From Ancalomicrobiaceae bacterium (GTDB taxonomy: Bacteria; Pseudomonadota; Alphaproteobacteria; Rhizobiales; Ancalomicrobiaceae): a stretch of DNA of 43,098 bases. A program made the position numbers and the translations under genes. The notes under the pieces are model-generated. The model was given only the letters and a program-made list of their open reading frames with translations. It searched no databases and was not told the DNA's origin. Positions 1 through 12,260 of this stretch are shown here, piece by piece. The stretch is from contig JARLIU010000199.1 in the NCBI GenBank assembly GCA_031291595.1, positions 1 through 43,098 of the forward strand. The letters are read 5' to 3'. Within the stretch, counting starts at the first letter, position 1. Each line of letters begins with the position of its first letter.

Positions 1-1
1 G

Positions 2-388
<387 letters not shown>

Positions 389-400
389 GGCCAGGGTACC

Positions 401-430
401 CGGGCGTCCCTTCGTCAGGAGGGGCGCCCG
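401..430 (+). terminator. Hairpin between mdh and sucC
   Basis: An 11-bp GC-rich stem (401-411 pairing with 420-430, one G-T pair) closes an 8-base loop 12 bases after the mdh stop codon. No T-run follows, so it may act as a weak terminator, an mRNA-stabilising 3' end or an attenuator that separates mdh levels from sucCD levels. Confidence 0.5.
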
Positions 431-563
431 ACCGGCCGCCAGCGGCGGCGGATTTTCGGCACGGCCGGATCTACCCATCACTCCATTTGACCCATCAGTC
501 GGCGCGCCGCCGTGACCAGACCTCGCGGCAGAGCCAGGCTACTTCGTCCGAACGGGGCTACAC

Positions 564-1757
<1,194 letters not shown>

Positions 1758-1763
1758 CCGACC

Positions 1764-2642
1764 ATGTCCATTCTCGTTTCGAAAGATACCAAGGTCATTA
1801 CCCAGGGCTTCACCGGGGCGCAGGGGACCTTCCATTCCGAGCAGGCGATCGCCTACGGCACCCAGGTGGTCGGCGGCGTGACGCCGGGCAAGGGCGGCTC
1901 GTGGCACATCGACCTGCCGGTGTTCAACACCGTCGGCGAGGCCAAGGCGCATACCGGCGCAACGGCTAGCGCCATCTACGTGCCGCCGCCGTTCGCCGCC
2001 GACGCCATCCTGGAAGCCATCGACGCCGAGATCGAGCTGATCGTCTGCATCACCGAAGGCATTCCGGTGTTGGACATGGTCAAGGTCGGCAAGGCGCTGA
2101 AGGGCTCCAAGTCTCGGCTGATCGGGCCGAACTGTCCCGGCGTGCTGACGCCGGATGAATGCAAGATCGGCATCATGCCGGGCCACATCTTCAAGAAGGG
2201 CTCGGTCGGCATCGTGTCGCGTTCGGGCACGCTGACGTACGAGGCGGTGAAGCAGACGTCCGATGTCGGCCTTGGCCAGACCACGGCGGTCGGCATCGGC
2301 GGCGATCCGGTCAAGGGCACGGAGTTCATCGACATCCTGGAGATGTTCTTGAACGACCCCGACACCAGGTCGATCGTCATGATCGGCGAGATCGGCGGCT
2401 CGGCCGAGGAAGACGCGGCGGAGTTCATCAAGTCGCATGCGATCAAGAAGCCGATGGTCGGCTTCATCGCCGGCACGGCAGCCCCTCCCGGCCGCCGCAT
2501 GGGCCACGCGGGCGCGATCATCTCCGGCGGCAAAGGGGCGGCCAAGGACAAGATCGCGGCGATGGAGGCTGCCGGCATCCGGGTGTCACCGTCGCCGGCC
2601 AAACTCGGCGAGACGCTGCTCGCCGTGCTCAACGGTAAGTGA
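1764..2642 (+). CDS. sucD: Succinyl-CoA synthetase alpha subunit
   Basis: The 292-residue product matches SucD over its full length. The N-terminal CoA-binding Rossmann domain starts [18 protein letters not shown]. The phosphohistidine of the catalytic cycle is in [10 protein letters not shown]248 here. It partners SucC, 6 bases upstream, so translational coupling is likely. The gap to sucA is about 216 bases, which may hold a separate promoter, though I cannot point to one with confidence. Confidence 0.97.
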   Translation: MSILVSKDTKVITQGFTGAQGTFHSEQAIAYGTQVVGGVTPGKGGSWHIDLPVFNTVGEAKAHTGATASAIYVPPPFAADAILEAIDAEIELIVCITEGIPVLDMVKVGKALKGSKSRLIGPNCPGVLTPDECKIGIMPGHIFKKGSVGIVSRSGTLTYEAVKQTSDVGLGQTTAVGIGGDPVKGTEFIDILEMFLNDPDTRSIVMIGEIGGSAEEDAAEFIKSHAIKKPMVGFIAGTAAPPGRRMGHAGAIISGGKGAAKDKIAAMEAAGIRVSPSPAKLGETLLAVLNGK

Positions 2643-2858
2643 TTGTGAGTAGATGGGGCTGGCGCAACGCCGGTCCCGGCATACATTGAGGTCTGCGCGG
2701 CGGCCTCGCGCCTTCAAGTGGATGCGGAGCCGCCGACGAACCGCAGATACCGGCTGCGCCGTTCAGGCGTAGGCGGACGAAACGGACGGGCCGACGGCCG
2801 GATGCGGCCGGAACCGATCGGCGGACAAACGAGGGCGGGATCGAAAGGTCCCGTGGGC

Positions 2859-5800
2859 ATGGCAATGGCTAACCGACAAGACGTGAATGCCGGACTGCAG
2901 GTGACCTCGTTCCTCTACGGCGGCAACGCCGCCTACATCGAGGACTTGCAGGCGCGCTACGAGAAGGATCCGGCCTCGGTCGAGGCGGGCTGGCGCGAAT
3001 TCTTCGCGACGCTCGGCGACGACAAGGCAAGCGTCGTCTCGGGCGCGCGCGGCGGCGCCTGGAAACGCCCCGACTGGCCGGTCCATGCCAACGGCGAGAT
3101 GGTGGCGGCGCTCGACGGCAATTGGCCGATCAAGCCTGAGAAGGCCGAGAAGGCGGTTGCCGACAAGCTCAAGGCCAAGGCGGCGGAGAAGGGCATCGGG
3201 CTTTCGGAGGCCGAGGTGCAGCGCGCCGCGCGGGATTCGGTGCGCGCCATCATGATGATCCGCGCCTACCGCATGCGCGGCCATCTGCACGCCGCGCTCG
3301 ATCCGCTCGACCTCGCCGCCGAGAAGGACCACGAGGAGCTGCATCCCTCGTCCTACGGCTTCACCGAAGCGGATCTCGACCGTAAGATCTTCATCGACCA
3401 CGTGCTCGGGCTCGAATTCGCCACCGTGCGCGAAATGATCGTCATTCTGCGCCGCACCTACTGCGAGACGCTCGGCGTCGAATTCATGCACATCTCCGAT
3501 CCGGTCGAGAAGCAGTGGCTCCAGGAGCGCATCGAGGGGCCGGATAAGGGAATCGCCTTCACCGACAACGGCAAGCGCGCCATCTTCAACAAGCTGGTCG
3601 AGGCCGAGGGTTTCGAGAAGTTCTGCGATCTGAAGTTCACCGGCACCAAGCGCTTCGGTCTCGACGGATCGGAGGCGCTGATCCCGGCTCTGGAGCAGAT
3701 CATCAAGCGCGGCGGCAATCTCGGCGTCAAAGAGATCGTGCTGGGCATGGCGCATCGCGGCCGCCTCAATGTGCTCGCCTCGGTGATGGGCAAGCCGCAC
3801 CGCGTCATCTTCCACGAGTTCAAGGGCGGCTCGTCGGCTCCCGACGACGTCGAAGGCTCGGGCGACGTCAAGTACCATCTCGGTGCCTCCTCCGACCGCG
3901 AGTTCGACGGCAACAACGTGCACCTGTCGCTGACCGCCAACCCGTCGCACCTGGAGATCGTCGATCCGGTGGTGCTCGGCAAGGCGCGCGCCAAGCAGGA
4001 TCAGCACGGGCAGGAAAACATGCAGGGCGACATGGTCCCCATGTCCGACCGCGCCAAGGTGCTGCCGTTGCTGCTGCACGGCGATGCCGCTTTTGCCGGC
4101 CAGGGCGTGGTGGCGGAATGCCTGGGGCTGTCCGGTCTGCGCGGCCACCGCACCGCCGGTTCGATCCACTTCATCATCAACAATCAGATCGGCTTCACCA
4201 CCAATCCGCGGTTCTCGCGCTCGTCGCCCTATCCGTCCGACGTGGCCAAGACCATCGAGGCGCCGATCTTCCACGTGAACGGCGACGACCCGGAGGCGGT
4301 GACCTTTGCCGCCAAGGTGGCGACCGAGTTCCGGCAGAAGTTCTACAAGCCGGTCGTCATCGACATGATCTGCTATCGGCGCTTCGGCCATAACGAGGGT
4401 GACGAACCGTCGTTCACCCAGCCGATCATGTACAAGAAGATCCGCAACCATCCGTCGACCTTGGAGATCTACGGCGATAAACTGGTGGCGGAAGGGATTC
4501 TGACGCGCGACGACATCGAGAAGATGCGCCAGGATTGGCGCAAGCACCTCGACGCCGAATTCGATGCCGGCGTCAACTATCGCGCCAACAAGGCCGACTG
4601 GCTCGATGGTCGCTGGGCCGGCCTGAAGTCGTCGGCGACGAGCGAGGGCGACGAGGCGCGGCGCGGCAAGACCGGCGTGCCGATGGACGAATTGAAGGAT
4701 ATCGGCCTGAAGCTCACCGAGATCCCCTCGGGCTTCAACGTGCATCGCACCATCGGCCGCTTCCTGGAGTCCCGCCACAACGCCATCCAGACCGGCGAGA
4801 ACATCGACTGGGCGACCGCCGAGACGCTGGCCTTCGCGACGCTGCTGAAGGACGGTCACAAGGTTCGCCTGTCGGGCCAGGACGTCGAGCGCGGCACGTT
4901 CAGCCAACGCCATTCGGTGCTGTACGACCAGGAGACCGAGGCGCGCTACATCCCGCTGAACAACCTCGGCACCGGCAAGGTCTATTACGAAGTCATCAAC
5001 TCGATGCTGTCGGAAGAGGCGGTGCTCGGCTTCGAGTATGGCTACACGCTGGCCGAGCCCAACGCGTTGACGGTGTGGGAAGCGCAGTTCGGCGACTTCG
5101 CCAATGGCGCGCAGGTGGTGTTCGACCAGTTCCTGTCGTCGGGCGAGCGCAAGTGGCTGCGGATGTCCGGCTTGGTCTGCCTGTTACCGCACGGCTACGA
5201 AGGCCAGGGTCCGGAGCATTCCTCGGCGCGTCTCGAGCGCTATCTGCAGATGTGCGCCGAAGACAACATGCAGGTTGCCAACGTCACCACGCCGGCCAAC
5301 TACTTCCATATCCTCAGGCGCCAATTGAAGCGCGACTTCCGCAAGCCGCTCATCCTGATGACGCCGAAGTCGCTGTTGCGGCACAAGAAGGCGGTTTCGC
5401 AACTGTCGCAGTTGGCCGACGGCTCGTCGTTCCACCGCGTGCTGTTGGACAGTGCCGAGATGCACGAGGCGGTGACCGCCACCCGGCTGGTACCGGACGA
5501 CAAGATCCGCCGCGTGGTGCTGTCATCGGGCAAGGTCTATTATGACCTCCTCGAAGAGCGCGAGAAGCGCGGCATCGACGACGTCTATCTCATGCGCGTC
5601 GAGCAGCTGTTTCCAGTGCCGTTGAAGGCGCTGGTGAAGGAACTGTCGCGATTCCGCCACGCCGACATCGTGTGGTGTCAGGAAGAGCCGAAGAACATGG
5701 GCGCCTGGTTCTTCGTCGAACCCTATCTCGAATGGGTGCTGACGCAGGTTGATGCGGCGACGCGGCGTCCGCGCTACGTCGGCCGGCCGGCCTCGGCCGC

Positions 5801-5873
5801 CACCGCAACGGGCCTGATGTCCAAGCACATCGCCCAGCTCAACGCCTTCCTCAACGAAGCCTTCGCCGCGTAA
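2859..5873 (+). CDS. sucA: 2-oxoglutarate dehydrogenase E1 component
   Basis: This is the thiamine-diphosphate-dependent E1 subunit that decarboxylates 2-oxoglutarate. The frame is open further upstream, but the family N-terminus (NAGLQVTSFLYGGNAAYIED) fits a start at the ATG at 2859, or the in-frame ATG at 2865, with an AAAGG about 10 bases ahead. This gives 1004 residues, the usual ~1000. Conserved blocks seen include MAHRGRLNVLASVMGKP, the ThDP region GDAAFAGQGVV with NNQIGFTTNPRFSRS, and YRRFGHNEGDEPSFTQP. The C-terminal part carries the transketolase pyrimidine domain (RGTFSQRHSVLYDQ) and QEEPKNMGAW. It precedes sucB by 78 bases. Confidence 0.97.
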   Translation: MAMANRQDVNAGLQVTSFLYGGNAAYIEDLQARYEKDPASVEAGWREFFATLGDDKASVVSGARGGAWKRPDWPVHANGEMVAALDGNWPIKPEKAEKAVADKLKAKAAEKGIGLSEAEVQRAARDSVRAIMMIRAYRMRGHLHAALDPLDLAAEKDHEELHPSSYGFTEADLDRKIFIDHVLGLEFATVREMIVILRRTYCETLGVEFMHISDPVEKQWLQERIEGPDKGIAFTDNGKRAIFNKLVEAEGFEKFCDLKFTGTKRFGLDGSEALIPALEQIIKRGGNLGVKEIVLGMAHRGRLNVLASVMGKPHRVIFHEFKGGSSAPDDVEGSGDVKYHLGASSDREFDGNNVHLSLTANPSHLEIVDPVVLGKARAKQDQHGQENMQGDMVPMSDRAKVLPLLLHGDAAFAGQGVVAECLGLSGLRGHRTAGSIHFIINNQIGFTTNPRFSRSSPYPSDVAKTIEAPIFHVNGDDPEAVTFAAKVATEFRQKFYKPVVIDMICYRRFGHNEGDEPSFTQPIMYKKIRNHPSTLEIYGDKLVAEGILTRDDIEKMRQDWRKHLDAEFDAGVNYRANKADWLDGRWAGLKSSATSEGDEARRGKTGVPMDELKDIGLKLTEIPSGFNVHRTIGRFLESRHNAIQTGENIDWATAETLAFATLLKDGHKVRLSGQDVERGTFSQRHSVLYDQETEARYIPLNNLGTGKVYYEVINSMLSEEAVLGFEYGYTLAEPNALTVWEAQFGDFANGAQVVFDQFLSSGERKWLRMSGLVCLLPHGYEGQGPEHSSARLERYLQMCAEDNMQVANVTTPANYFHILRRQLKRDFRKPLILMTPKSLLRHKKAVSQLSQLADGSSFHRVLLDSAEMHEAVTATRLVPDDKIRRVVLSSGKVYYDLLEEREKRGIDDVYLMRVEQLFPVPLKALVKELSRFRHADIVWCQEEPKNMGAWFFVEPYLEWVLTQVDAATRRPRYVGRPASAATATGLMSKHIAQLNAFLNEAFAA

Positions 5874-5891
5874 TTCCGCCTGCCTCGCGCG

Positions 5892-5918
5892 CCGTTCCGA
5901 CCGACGGGGTCGGGACGG
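5892..5918 (+). other. Intercistronic hairpin between sucA and sucB
   Basis: An 11-bp stem (5892-5902 with 5908-5918, one G-T pair) and a 5-base loop sit 18 bases after the sucA stop and 33 bases before sucB. There is no T-run, so it is more likely an mRNA processing or stability element than a full terminator. Confidence 0.5.
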
Positions 5919-5951
5919 CAGCAGCGCCTTACCGAGTGAGAGACGACTACC

Positions 5952-7181
<1,230 letters not shown>

Positions 7182-7194
7182 GGACTGCGGTACG

Positions 7195-7446
7195 ATGCCG
7201 GTGGTGGCGCAAATCGACGGGATCAGGATAGAATTCTATTTCGACGATCATGCGCCCCCGCACTTTCATGCACGATATGGCAGTCATATCATCGCATTGG
7301 ATATCAAGACGCTCGGCGTCAAGAAGGGTAGCCTGCCGGTGCCCCAGATGAATGCCGTGTCACGGTGGGCGCGTCTGCGGCAGGATGCCCTGCTGGCTGC
7401 ATGGTATGCCTGCCGCTCGGGCGAGCATCCGGGAGAGATTCCATGA
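7195..7446 (+). CDS. DUF4160 family small protein
   Basis: This 83-residue protein has the DUF4160 signature: an N-terminal IDGIRIEFYFDDHAPPHFHARYG block, then a helical C-terminal part. The HAPPHFHA segment is the hallmark of the family. It begins 13 bases after sucB and overlaps the next gene (a DUF2442 protein) by the ATGA at 7443-7446, so the two are translationally coupled. DUF4160/DUF2442 pairs recur widely in bacteria and behave like a mobile two-gene cassette. A toxin-antitoxin-like role has been suspected for such pairs, but nothing in this sequence proves it. The family call is firm and the function unknown. Confidence 0.8.
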   Translation: MPVVAQIDGIRIEFYFDDHAPPHFHARYGSHIIALDIKTLGVKKGSLPVPQMNAVSRWARLRQDALLAAWYACRSGEHPGEIP

Positions 7447-7730
7447 GTGAAATTGCACGCGTGGTCTCCGCAACACCGGTGATCAACGGTGTTCTCAAGG
7501 TCGTTTGGGACGACGGCCATGAGGCCGTCGTCGACTGCCGGCCGATCATCGCCAAGGGCAAGGCGTTTGCGTTCCTCGGCTCGGCCCATCGCTTCGCGGC
7601 GGTGGAGGTCGGCGAGCACGGCAGTTCGGTCTACTGGGTCGATGACGAAGGCCGGGTGGTCGACCTCGGTGCGCTCGGCCTGCGGGAGACTGCAGACATG
7701 CAGGCCGAGCTGTTGCGCTATGCAAGTTGA
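7443..7730 (+). CDS. DUF2442 family small protein
   Basis: The 95-residue product matches the DUF2442 pattern: a short beta-rich domain with LKVVWDDGHEAVVDCRPII in the first half and a closing VYWVDDEGRVVDLGALGL stretch. The start at 7443 is chosen because it overlaps the stop of the DUF4160 gene by four bases and because the frame upstream would run through that gene. The pair sits between sucB and the LysE-type gene on the same strand. The function is unknown; a partner or antitoxin role for the DUF4160 protein is an inference from the pairing only. Confidence 0.8.
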   Translation: MSEIARVVSATPVINGVLKVVWDDGHEAVVDCRPIIAKGKAFAFLGSAHRFAAVEVGEHGSSVYWVDDEGRVVDLGALGLRETADMQAELLRYAS

Positions 7731-7782
7731 ACAGCGGCTGGCGACATTTTCGGACGTGGCCTGACGATCGCGGGGACCGGTC

Positions 7783-8394
7783 ATGAGCATCGAATTTCTG
7801 ATCACGACGCTGATCATCGTGGCGTCGCCGGGGACAGGCGTCGTCTATACGCTCAGCTGCGGCCTGTCGCGCGGCGCCCGCACCAGCGTCATCGCGGCGT
7901 TTGCCTGCACGCTCGGCATCCTGCCGCATCTGGCCGCTGCGATCCTCGGGCTGGCGGCGCTGCTGCATGCGAGCGCGCTCGCCTTCCAGTTGGTGAAATA
8001 CGCCGGCGTGGCCTATCTGATCTACATGGCCTGGCGGTCGCTCAGGGAGCGCGGCGCGTTGGCGGTGGAGAAGCGCGACGACCGCCGCTCATCCGTCCGC
8101 ATCATCGTCGACGGCGTCGTGGTCAATCTGTTGAACCCGAAGCTGTCGATCTTCTTCGTGTCGTTCCTGCCGCAGTTCATCGCCCCCGAGGAGGCGCACC
8201 CGATTGTCGCCATGCTCGAACTGTCGGGCGTGTTCATGGCACTGACCTTCGTGATCTTCGCCGTCTACGGCGTCTTTGCCGCCGCGATGCGTCAGCATGT
8301 GGTCACGCGCCCGGCAGTCATGGCATGGATGCGCCGCTCGTTCGCCGCCGCCTTCGGGCTGCTCGCGGTGAAGCTGGCCACGACCGACCGATAG
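7783..8394 (+). CDS. LysE/RhtB family amino-acid exporter
   Basis: The 203-residue product is a membrane protein of the LysE/RhtB family, with about five or six hydrophobic helices. The N-terminal signature IIVASPGTGVVYTLSCGLSRG corresponds to the family's SPGPN...G motif, and LLNPKLSIFFVSFLPQF is the conserved second block. These proteins export amino acids or related small metabolites. The substrate cannot be read from sequence. It lies on the same strand between the DUF2442 gene (53 bases upstream) and lpd (78 bases downstream), an odd location inside a TCA operon. Confidence 0.88.
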   Translation: MSIEFLITTLIIVASPGTGVVYTLSCGLSRGARTSVIAAFACTLGILPHLAAAILGLAALLHASALAFQLVKYAGVAYLIYMAWRSLRERGALAVEKRDDRRSSVRIIVDGVVVNLLNPKLSIFFVSFLPQFIAPEEAHPIVAMLELSGVFMALTFVIFAVYGVFAAAMRQHVVTRPAVMAWMRRSFAAAFGLLAVKLATTDR

Positions 8395-8472
8395 TCCTTT
8401 CGGCCCGCATCCGGGCAGGCCGCATCCGGCAGCGAACCGACCAATTGAAAAGACCGAATGGAAGGCAGGACC

Positions 8473-9879
8473 ATGGCTGACAAGTTTGATCTCATCGTCA
8501 TCGGCACCGGCCCCGGCGGCTATGTGGCGGCGATCCGCGCGGCGCAGCTGGGCCTGAAGGTTGCGGTGGTGGAAAAGCGCAAGACGCACGGCGGCACCTG
8601 CCTCAACGTCGGCTGCATTCCGTCCAAGGCGCTGTTGCATGCTTCCGAACTGTTCGAGCAGGCGGGACACGAGTTCGCCAGCTTCGGCATCAAGATCCCG
8701 GCGCCTGAACTCGATCTGCCGGCCATGATGACGCACAAACAGGAGACGGTCGACGCCAACGTCAACGGCGTCGGGTTTCTGTTGAAGAAAAACAAGATCA
8801 CCCCGTTCACCGGTAGCGGGCGGATCCTGGCGGCCGGCAAGGTGCAGGTGACGGCCGAGGATGGCACGGTTACCGAGCTGGAGACCGCGAACATCCTGAT
8901 CGCGACCGGCTCGGACGTGGCGCAGCTTCCCGGCATCGACATCAACGAGACGACCATCGTTTCCTCGACCGGCGCGCTGGAATTGGCATCCGTGCCGAAG
9001 CGGCTGATCGTCATCGGCGCCGGCGTGATCGGCCTCGAACTCGGCTCGGTGTGGCGCCGGCTCGGCTCGGAGGTCACCGTGGTCGAATATCTCGACCGCA
9101 TCCTGCCGGGCATGGACCTGGAAGTGGCCAAGCAGGCGCAGCGGCTGCTGCAGAAACAGGGTTTCGCCTTCCATCTCGGATCGAAGGTCACCGGCGTCAG
9201 CGAAGGCGAGGGCGGGCTGACGCTCAGCTTCGAGCCGGCGGCCGGCGGCGCGGCGACCACGCTTGCCGCCGATGTCGTGCTGGTTGCGACCGGCCGCGTG
9301 CCTTATACGGCTGGCCTCGGGCTGGAACAGGCCGGCGTTGCCAAGGATCCGCGCGGCCGGGTGGAGATCGACCCGCATTTCCGCACCAATGTGGCCGGCA
9401 TCTATGCCATCGGCGACGTGGTGAAGGGTCCGATGCTGGCGCACAAGGCCGAGGACGAGGGCATGGCTGTCGCCGAGATCCTCGCCGGCCAGGCCGGTCA
9501 CGTGAATTACGACGTCATTCCGGGCGTCGTCTACACCCAGCCGGAGATCGCCTCACTCGGCAAGACGGAAGAGGAGCTGAAGGCGGCCGGGATCGCCTAT
9601 GTCGTCGGCAAGTTCCCGATGACGGCCAACGGCCGCGCCCGTTCGATCCGGCAAACCGACGGCTTCGTCAAGGTGATCGCCGACGCCAACACCGATCGGG
9701 TGCTCGGCGTGCATATCATCGCCGCAAGCGCCGGCGAACTGATCCACGAGGCGGCGGTGCTGATGGAATTCTCCGGCTCGGCCGAAGACCTGGCCCGCAC
9801 CTGCCATGCCCATCCGACGCTGTCGGAGGCGGTCAAGGAAGCGGCGTTGGCCACCGCCAAGCGGGCGATCCACATCTGA
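8473..9879 (+). CDS. lpd: Dihydrolipoyl dehydrogenase (E3)
   Basis: The 468-residue flavoprotein re-oxidises the lipoyl groups of E2 with NAD+. It shows the FAD-binding GTGPGG at 11-16, the redox disulfide C43/C48 in [13 protein letters not shown], the NAD-binding [10 protein letters not shown], the second FAD motif IYAIGDVV, and the C-terminal HAHPTLSE with catalytic H447 and E452 contributed to the partner subunit. The frame extends five codons upstream, but the ATG at 8473 has AGGCAGGA just ahead and matches the family N-terminus ([11 protein letters not shown]). It serves the 2-oxoglutarate dehydrogenase encoded upstream. Confidence 0.97.
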   Translation: MADKFDLIVIGTGPGGYVAAIRAAQLGLKVAVVEKRKTHGGTCLNVGCIPSKALLHASELFEQAGHEFASFGIKIPAPELDLPAMMTHKQETVDANVNGVGFLLKKNKITPFTGSGRILAAGKVQVTAEDGTVTELETANILIATGSDVAQLPGIDINETTIVSSTGALELASVPKRLIVIGAGVIGLELGSVWRRLGSEVTVVEYLDRILPGMDLEVAKQAQRLLQKQGFAFHLGSKVTGVSEGEGGLTLSFEPAAGGAATTLAADVVLVATGRVPYTAGLGLEQAGVAKDPRGRVEIDPHFRTNVAGIYAIGDVVKGPMLAHKAEDEGMAVAEILAGQAGHVNYDVIPGVVYTQPEIASLGKTEEELKAAGIAYVVGKFPMTANGRARSIRQTDGFVKVIADANTDRVLGVHIIAASAGELIHEAAVLMEFSGSAEDLARTCHAHPTLSEAVKEAALATAKRAIHI

Positions 9880-9985
9880 TCGTTCCGCCGAATTGCGGGT
9901 AGACGACTGCCGGGGGTGCCGTTGAAACCGGCCGTCGCGGCAGGGGCGAATACGGGGTCTGGCGCGGCTGGTCAGGCGCGACTTT

Positions 9986-10507
9986 TCAGACGCCTTGGCG
10001 CTCCAGCGTGTAGACAGTCTGGACCGGAGGCAATCCCAGCCCCTTGAAATGCGATGTCAGGGTGAGACGCAATTTGCCGCCGCTGATCGGCTCGATCGCG
10101 AAGGCGCGTTCGAAGCGCTCCTGATCGAATTGGGCCGATATCACCGGATTGCCGCCGCGCCGATTGGGAGGTCCCCAAGCCGCTTCCACCGGCCGCCAGT
10201 CGCAGGTGAGGAAGTGCAGGCAGCGCACCTGCAGTTCGATGCCGATCGTCACCGGGCGAGCGGGATCGCGACCGGCGGCCGCGGCCGAACTGGTGCAGGG
10301 CACGGCGATGACGGCGGCGAGGAGATCCGATCCATCTTGCTTGGCGTGGTTGACCCAACGGCCGGCGAGCTCCTGCCCGCCGCAGTTGGCGATGGCCGAG
10401 GCGGCGCGCGGCGCTTCGGCGAACAGGCCGACGACAAGGAAGCCGGCAGCGAGCGCGGCGATGACGAGAAAGGCAAACGTGCGACTGCGACGTTGCAGCA
10501 AAGACAT
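9986..10507 (-). CDS. Secreted or membrane-anchored protein of unknown function
   Basis: I do not recognise this 173-residue protein. It begins with a basic stretch (LLQRRSRTF) followed by a strong hydrophobic segment, FAFLVIAALAAGFLVVGLF, at about residues 11-29, so it is either exported or held by one N-terminal anchor. The rest is soluble, with four cysteines (CGGQ, VPCT, VRCLHFLTC) that could form disulfides in the periplasm, and conserved-looking GRWVNHAKQDGSD. It is a single minus-strand gene between lpd and fdxA and is convergent with lpd. The membrane segment and normal codon use argue it is real. Confidence 0.65.
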   Translation of the reverse strand: MSLLQRRSRTFAFLVIAALAAGFLVVGLFAEAPRAASAIANCGGQELAGRWVNHAKQDGSDLLAAVIAVPCTSSAAAAGRDPARPVTIGIELQVRCLHFLTCDWRPVEAAWGPPNRRGGNPVISAQFDQERFERAFAIEPISGGKLRLTLTSHFKGLGLPPVQTVYTLERQGV

Positions 10508-10862
10508 GGCGGACCCCCGGAAAACCCCGCCGGCCAGGATGGCGGCAAAGCCCTGAAGGAGCGGTCAGCACCGGCTGCATGGCCGGCGGAAATTGACGAA
10601 CATGGCTAATATCTGGTTAAGGCGGTGGCGATCCCAGCGCGGCAGACGCACCGGCGGCGGGCGGGATCGGCGCGGCGGCGTCGGGGCACGACGCTTGCTG
10701 CCGGCGCCAAGCGACCCATCTTTGCAGTGAACGTCCGCCATTCGATCGACGCCGTGTCGATTCTCGATCTAGTGCTTGCGCTTCGCCTTGGTATTCGCTA
10801 ACCGGTCTTGCGGCTTTCGAGCGAACGCGGCGTACCGGCCGGCGACTGATCAGGAGTGACAA
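10508..10862. other. Intergenic region between the secreted protein gene and fdxA
   Basis: This 355-base gap separates two divergently transcribed genes and must hold both promoters. I see no further gene. The stretch at 10775-10805 is locally less GC-rich and is a likely place for the fdxA promoter, but no convincing -35/-10 pair stands out. A good ribosome binding site (AGGAGTGA) lies at its end, just before fdxA. Confidence 0.5.
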
Positions 10863-11201
10863 ATGACCTATGTGGTCACGGATAATTGCATCAAGTGCAA
10901 GTATACGGACTGTGTTGAGGTTTGTCCGGTCGACTGCTTTTACGAAGGCGAGAATATGCTCGTCATTCACCCGGACGAGTGCATTGACTGCGGCGTGTGC
11001 GAGCCGGAATGCCCAGCGGAAGCGATCAAGCCCGATACTCAGCCTGGTCTCGAGAATTGGCTGACGCTGAACAATGACTATGCCAAGCTGTGGCCGAATA
11101 TTACTGCGAAGATCGCAGCGCCAGAGGATGCCAAGGATTTTGACGGGGTGGCCGATAAGCTGTCGAAGTTCTTTTCGCCAAAGCCTGGCTCGCGCGAGTA
11201 G
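10863..11201 (+). CDS. fdxA: 7Fe ferredoxin FdxA
   Basis: The 112-residue product is a [3Fe-4S][4Fe-4S] ferredoxin. The cysteine pattern matches Azotobacter ferredoxin I shifted by one: C9, C17 and C50 for the 3Fe cluster, and C21, C40, C43 and C46 for the 4Fe cluster, with extra C12 and C25. It shuttles electrons in the cytoplasm; its partners are unknown. The start is set by AGGAGTGACAA just upstream. Upstream base composition and codon use here are less GC-biased than in the neighbours. It is followed by a hairpin and then carD, the same order as in many alphaproteobacteria. Confidence 0.95.
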   Translation: MTYVVTDNCIKCKYTDCVEVCPVDCFYEGENMLVIHPDECIDCGVCEPECPAEAIKPDTQPGLENWLTLNNDYAKLWPNITAKIAAPEDAKDFDGVADKLSKFFSPKPGSRE

Positions 11202-11243
11202 CCCATAGATACCGGCAGCGGTGCTGCGACGCGAAAGTAGATC

Positions 11244-11270
11244 GGCTCCGTACAATTGCGGTACGGAGCC
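11244..11270 (+). terminator. Hairpin after fdxA
   Basis: A perfect 10-bp inverted repeat (11244-11253 with 11261-11270) and a 7-base loop lie 42 bases after the fdxA stop. There is no T-run, so termination strength is uncertain; it could also protect the 3' end of the mRNA. Confidence 0.5.
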
Positions 11271-11302
11271 GTTGGTGCACTGCCGCAAGCGTATACAAAT
11301 CT

Positions 11303-11330
11303 TTGATTTCTGCCCCATTTGTGGTATGGT
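11303..11330 (+). promoter_or_regulatory. Candidate promoter for carD
   Basis: TTGATT at 11303-11308 and TATGGT at 11325-11330 are separated by 16 bases, a fair match to the housekeeping consensus. It follows the fdxA hairpin and lies about 260 bases before the carD start. This is a pattern match only. Confidence 0.35.
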
Positions 11331-11594
11331 GCCTTCTACAGTCGAAACAGCCTTTATCGGGGATCCCGCAGGGGAGTGTGTTGAGGGGTGACGTGCGCCG
11401 TGCAGCGCTCGGTTCCGCCCCCGATAAGGGGTGTGCTTCCATTCCGGCTGAAGTCATCGACGATGCGTCTGGCTCCAAAGCGCTGACGGCGGTGCGGGGT
11501 CTTATGTCTTGATGACCGCAGGTGGTACGACCGCTGCCACCAGCGGCCCTTTTTCGCGCCCTCGCGGGCGATATCCGCAGGAGTAATCGGCGTT

Positions 11595-12203
11595 ATGGCC
11601 ACGGCAACGAAGAAAACGGCACAGCAGCGCAACGGATTCAAAGCTGGAGAACATATCGTCTACCCAGCCCATGGTGTCGGGCTCATCTCCGGAATAGAAG
11701 AACAGGAAATTGCCGGCTATAAGCTGGAACTCTTCGTCATTTCGTTCGAAAAAGACAAGATGACGCTGCGCGTACCGGTGACGAAGATTGCCGTCGTGGG
11801 CATGCGCAAGCTGTCCGATGCTGTGGCGGTGAAGAAGGCGTTGGATACGGTGAAGGGCCGGGCGCGTGTCAAGCGCACCATGTGGTCGCGTCGGGCGCAG
11901 GAATATGAGGCGAAAATCAATTCCGGCGATCTCAATGCCATCGCCGAAGTGGTGCGTGACCTGTTCCGGGCCGACAACCAGCCCGAGCAGTCCTATTCCG
12001 AGCGGCAGCTCTATGAGGCCGCGCTCGATCGCATGGCGCGCGAGGTCGGAGCGGTCAACCGGATTTCCGAGACGGAAGCCATCCGGCAGATCGAGCAGAG
12101 CCTGATGAAGAACCCGCGCCGCAGCGGCAAGGTCGGCGAGGGCGACGGTGAGGCGGATGTCGAGGCCGATTTCGTCGACGAAGAGCGGGAAGAGGCTGCC
12201 TGA
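11595..12203 (+). CDS. CarD/CdnL family RNA polymerase-binding regulator
   Basis: The 202-residue product is a CarD/CdnL-type regulator. The N-terminal RNAP-interaction domain lies at about 14-75 (FKAGEHIVYPAHGVGLISGI, then LRVPVTKIAVVGMRKLS), followed by a helical DNA-binding region (KRTMWSRRAQEYEAKINSGD). The last ~30 residues are very acidic and low in complexity. Family members bind the RNA polymerase beta subunit and stabilise open complexes at ribosomal RNA and other promoters; in alphaproteobacteria CdnL supports growth and metabolism. AGGAGTAA lies just upstream and a strong terminator follows 30 bases downstream, so it is a single-gene unit. Confidence 0.93.
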   Translation: MATATKKTAQQRNGFKAGEHIVYPAHGVGLISGIEEQEIAGYKLELFVISFEKDKMTLRVPVTKIAVVGMRKLSDAVAVKKALDTVKGRARVKRTMWSRRAQEYEAKINSGDLNAIAEVVRDLFRADNQPEQSYSERQLYEAALDRMAREVGAVNRISETEAIRQIEQSLMKNPRRSGKVGEGDGEADVEADFVDEEREEAA

Positions 12204-12233
12204 GCTACGCGTTCAGTGCATGTGTGCATTTAC

Positions 12234-12260
12234 AGGCCCGGAGCGATCCGGGCCTTTTTT
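12234..12260 (+). terminator. Rho-independent terminator of carD
   Basis: An 8-bp perfect GC-rich stem (12234-12241 with 12248-12255), a 6-base loop and a run of six T (12255-12260) directly after it. This is the clearest intrinsic terminator in the window. Confidence 0.88.

Larger units (their letters stand above)
11202..11594. other. Intergenic region between fdxA and carD
   Basis: This 393-base gap holds a perfect 10-bp hairpin at 11244-11270, a sigma-70-like promoter candidate at 11303-11330, and about 260 bases of probable carD leader ending in a good ribosome binding site (GCAGGAGTAA). No gene is supported; short frames here resemble no family. Confidence 0.5.

Noticed and set aside
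431-563. Possible riboswitch or structured leader upstream of sucC
   Set aside because: No known aptamer motif could be found; only a hairpin next to mdh is clear.
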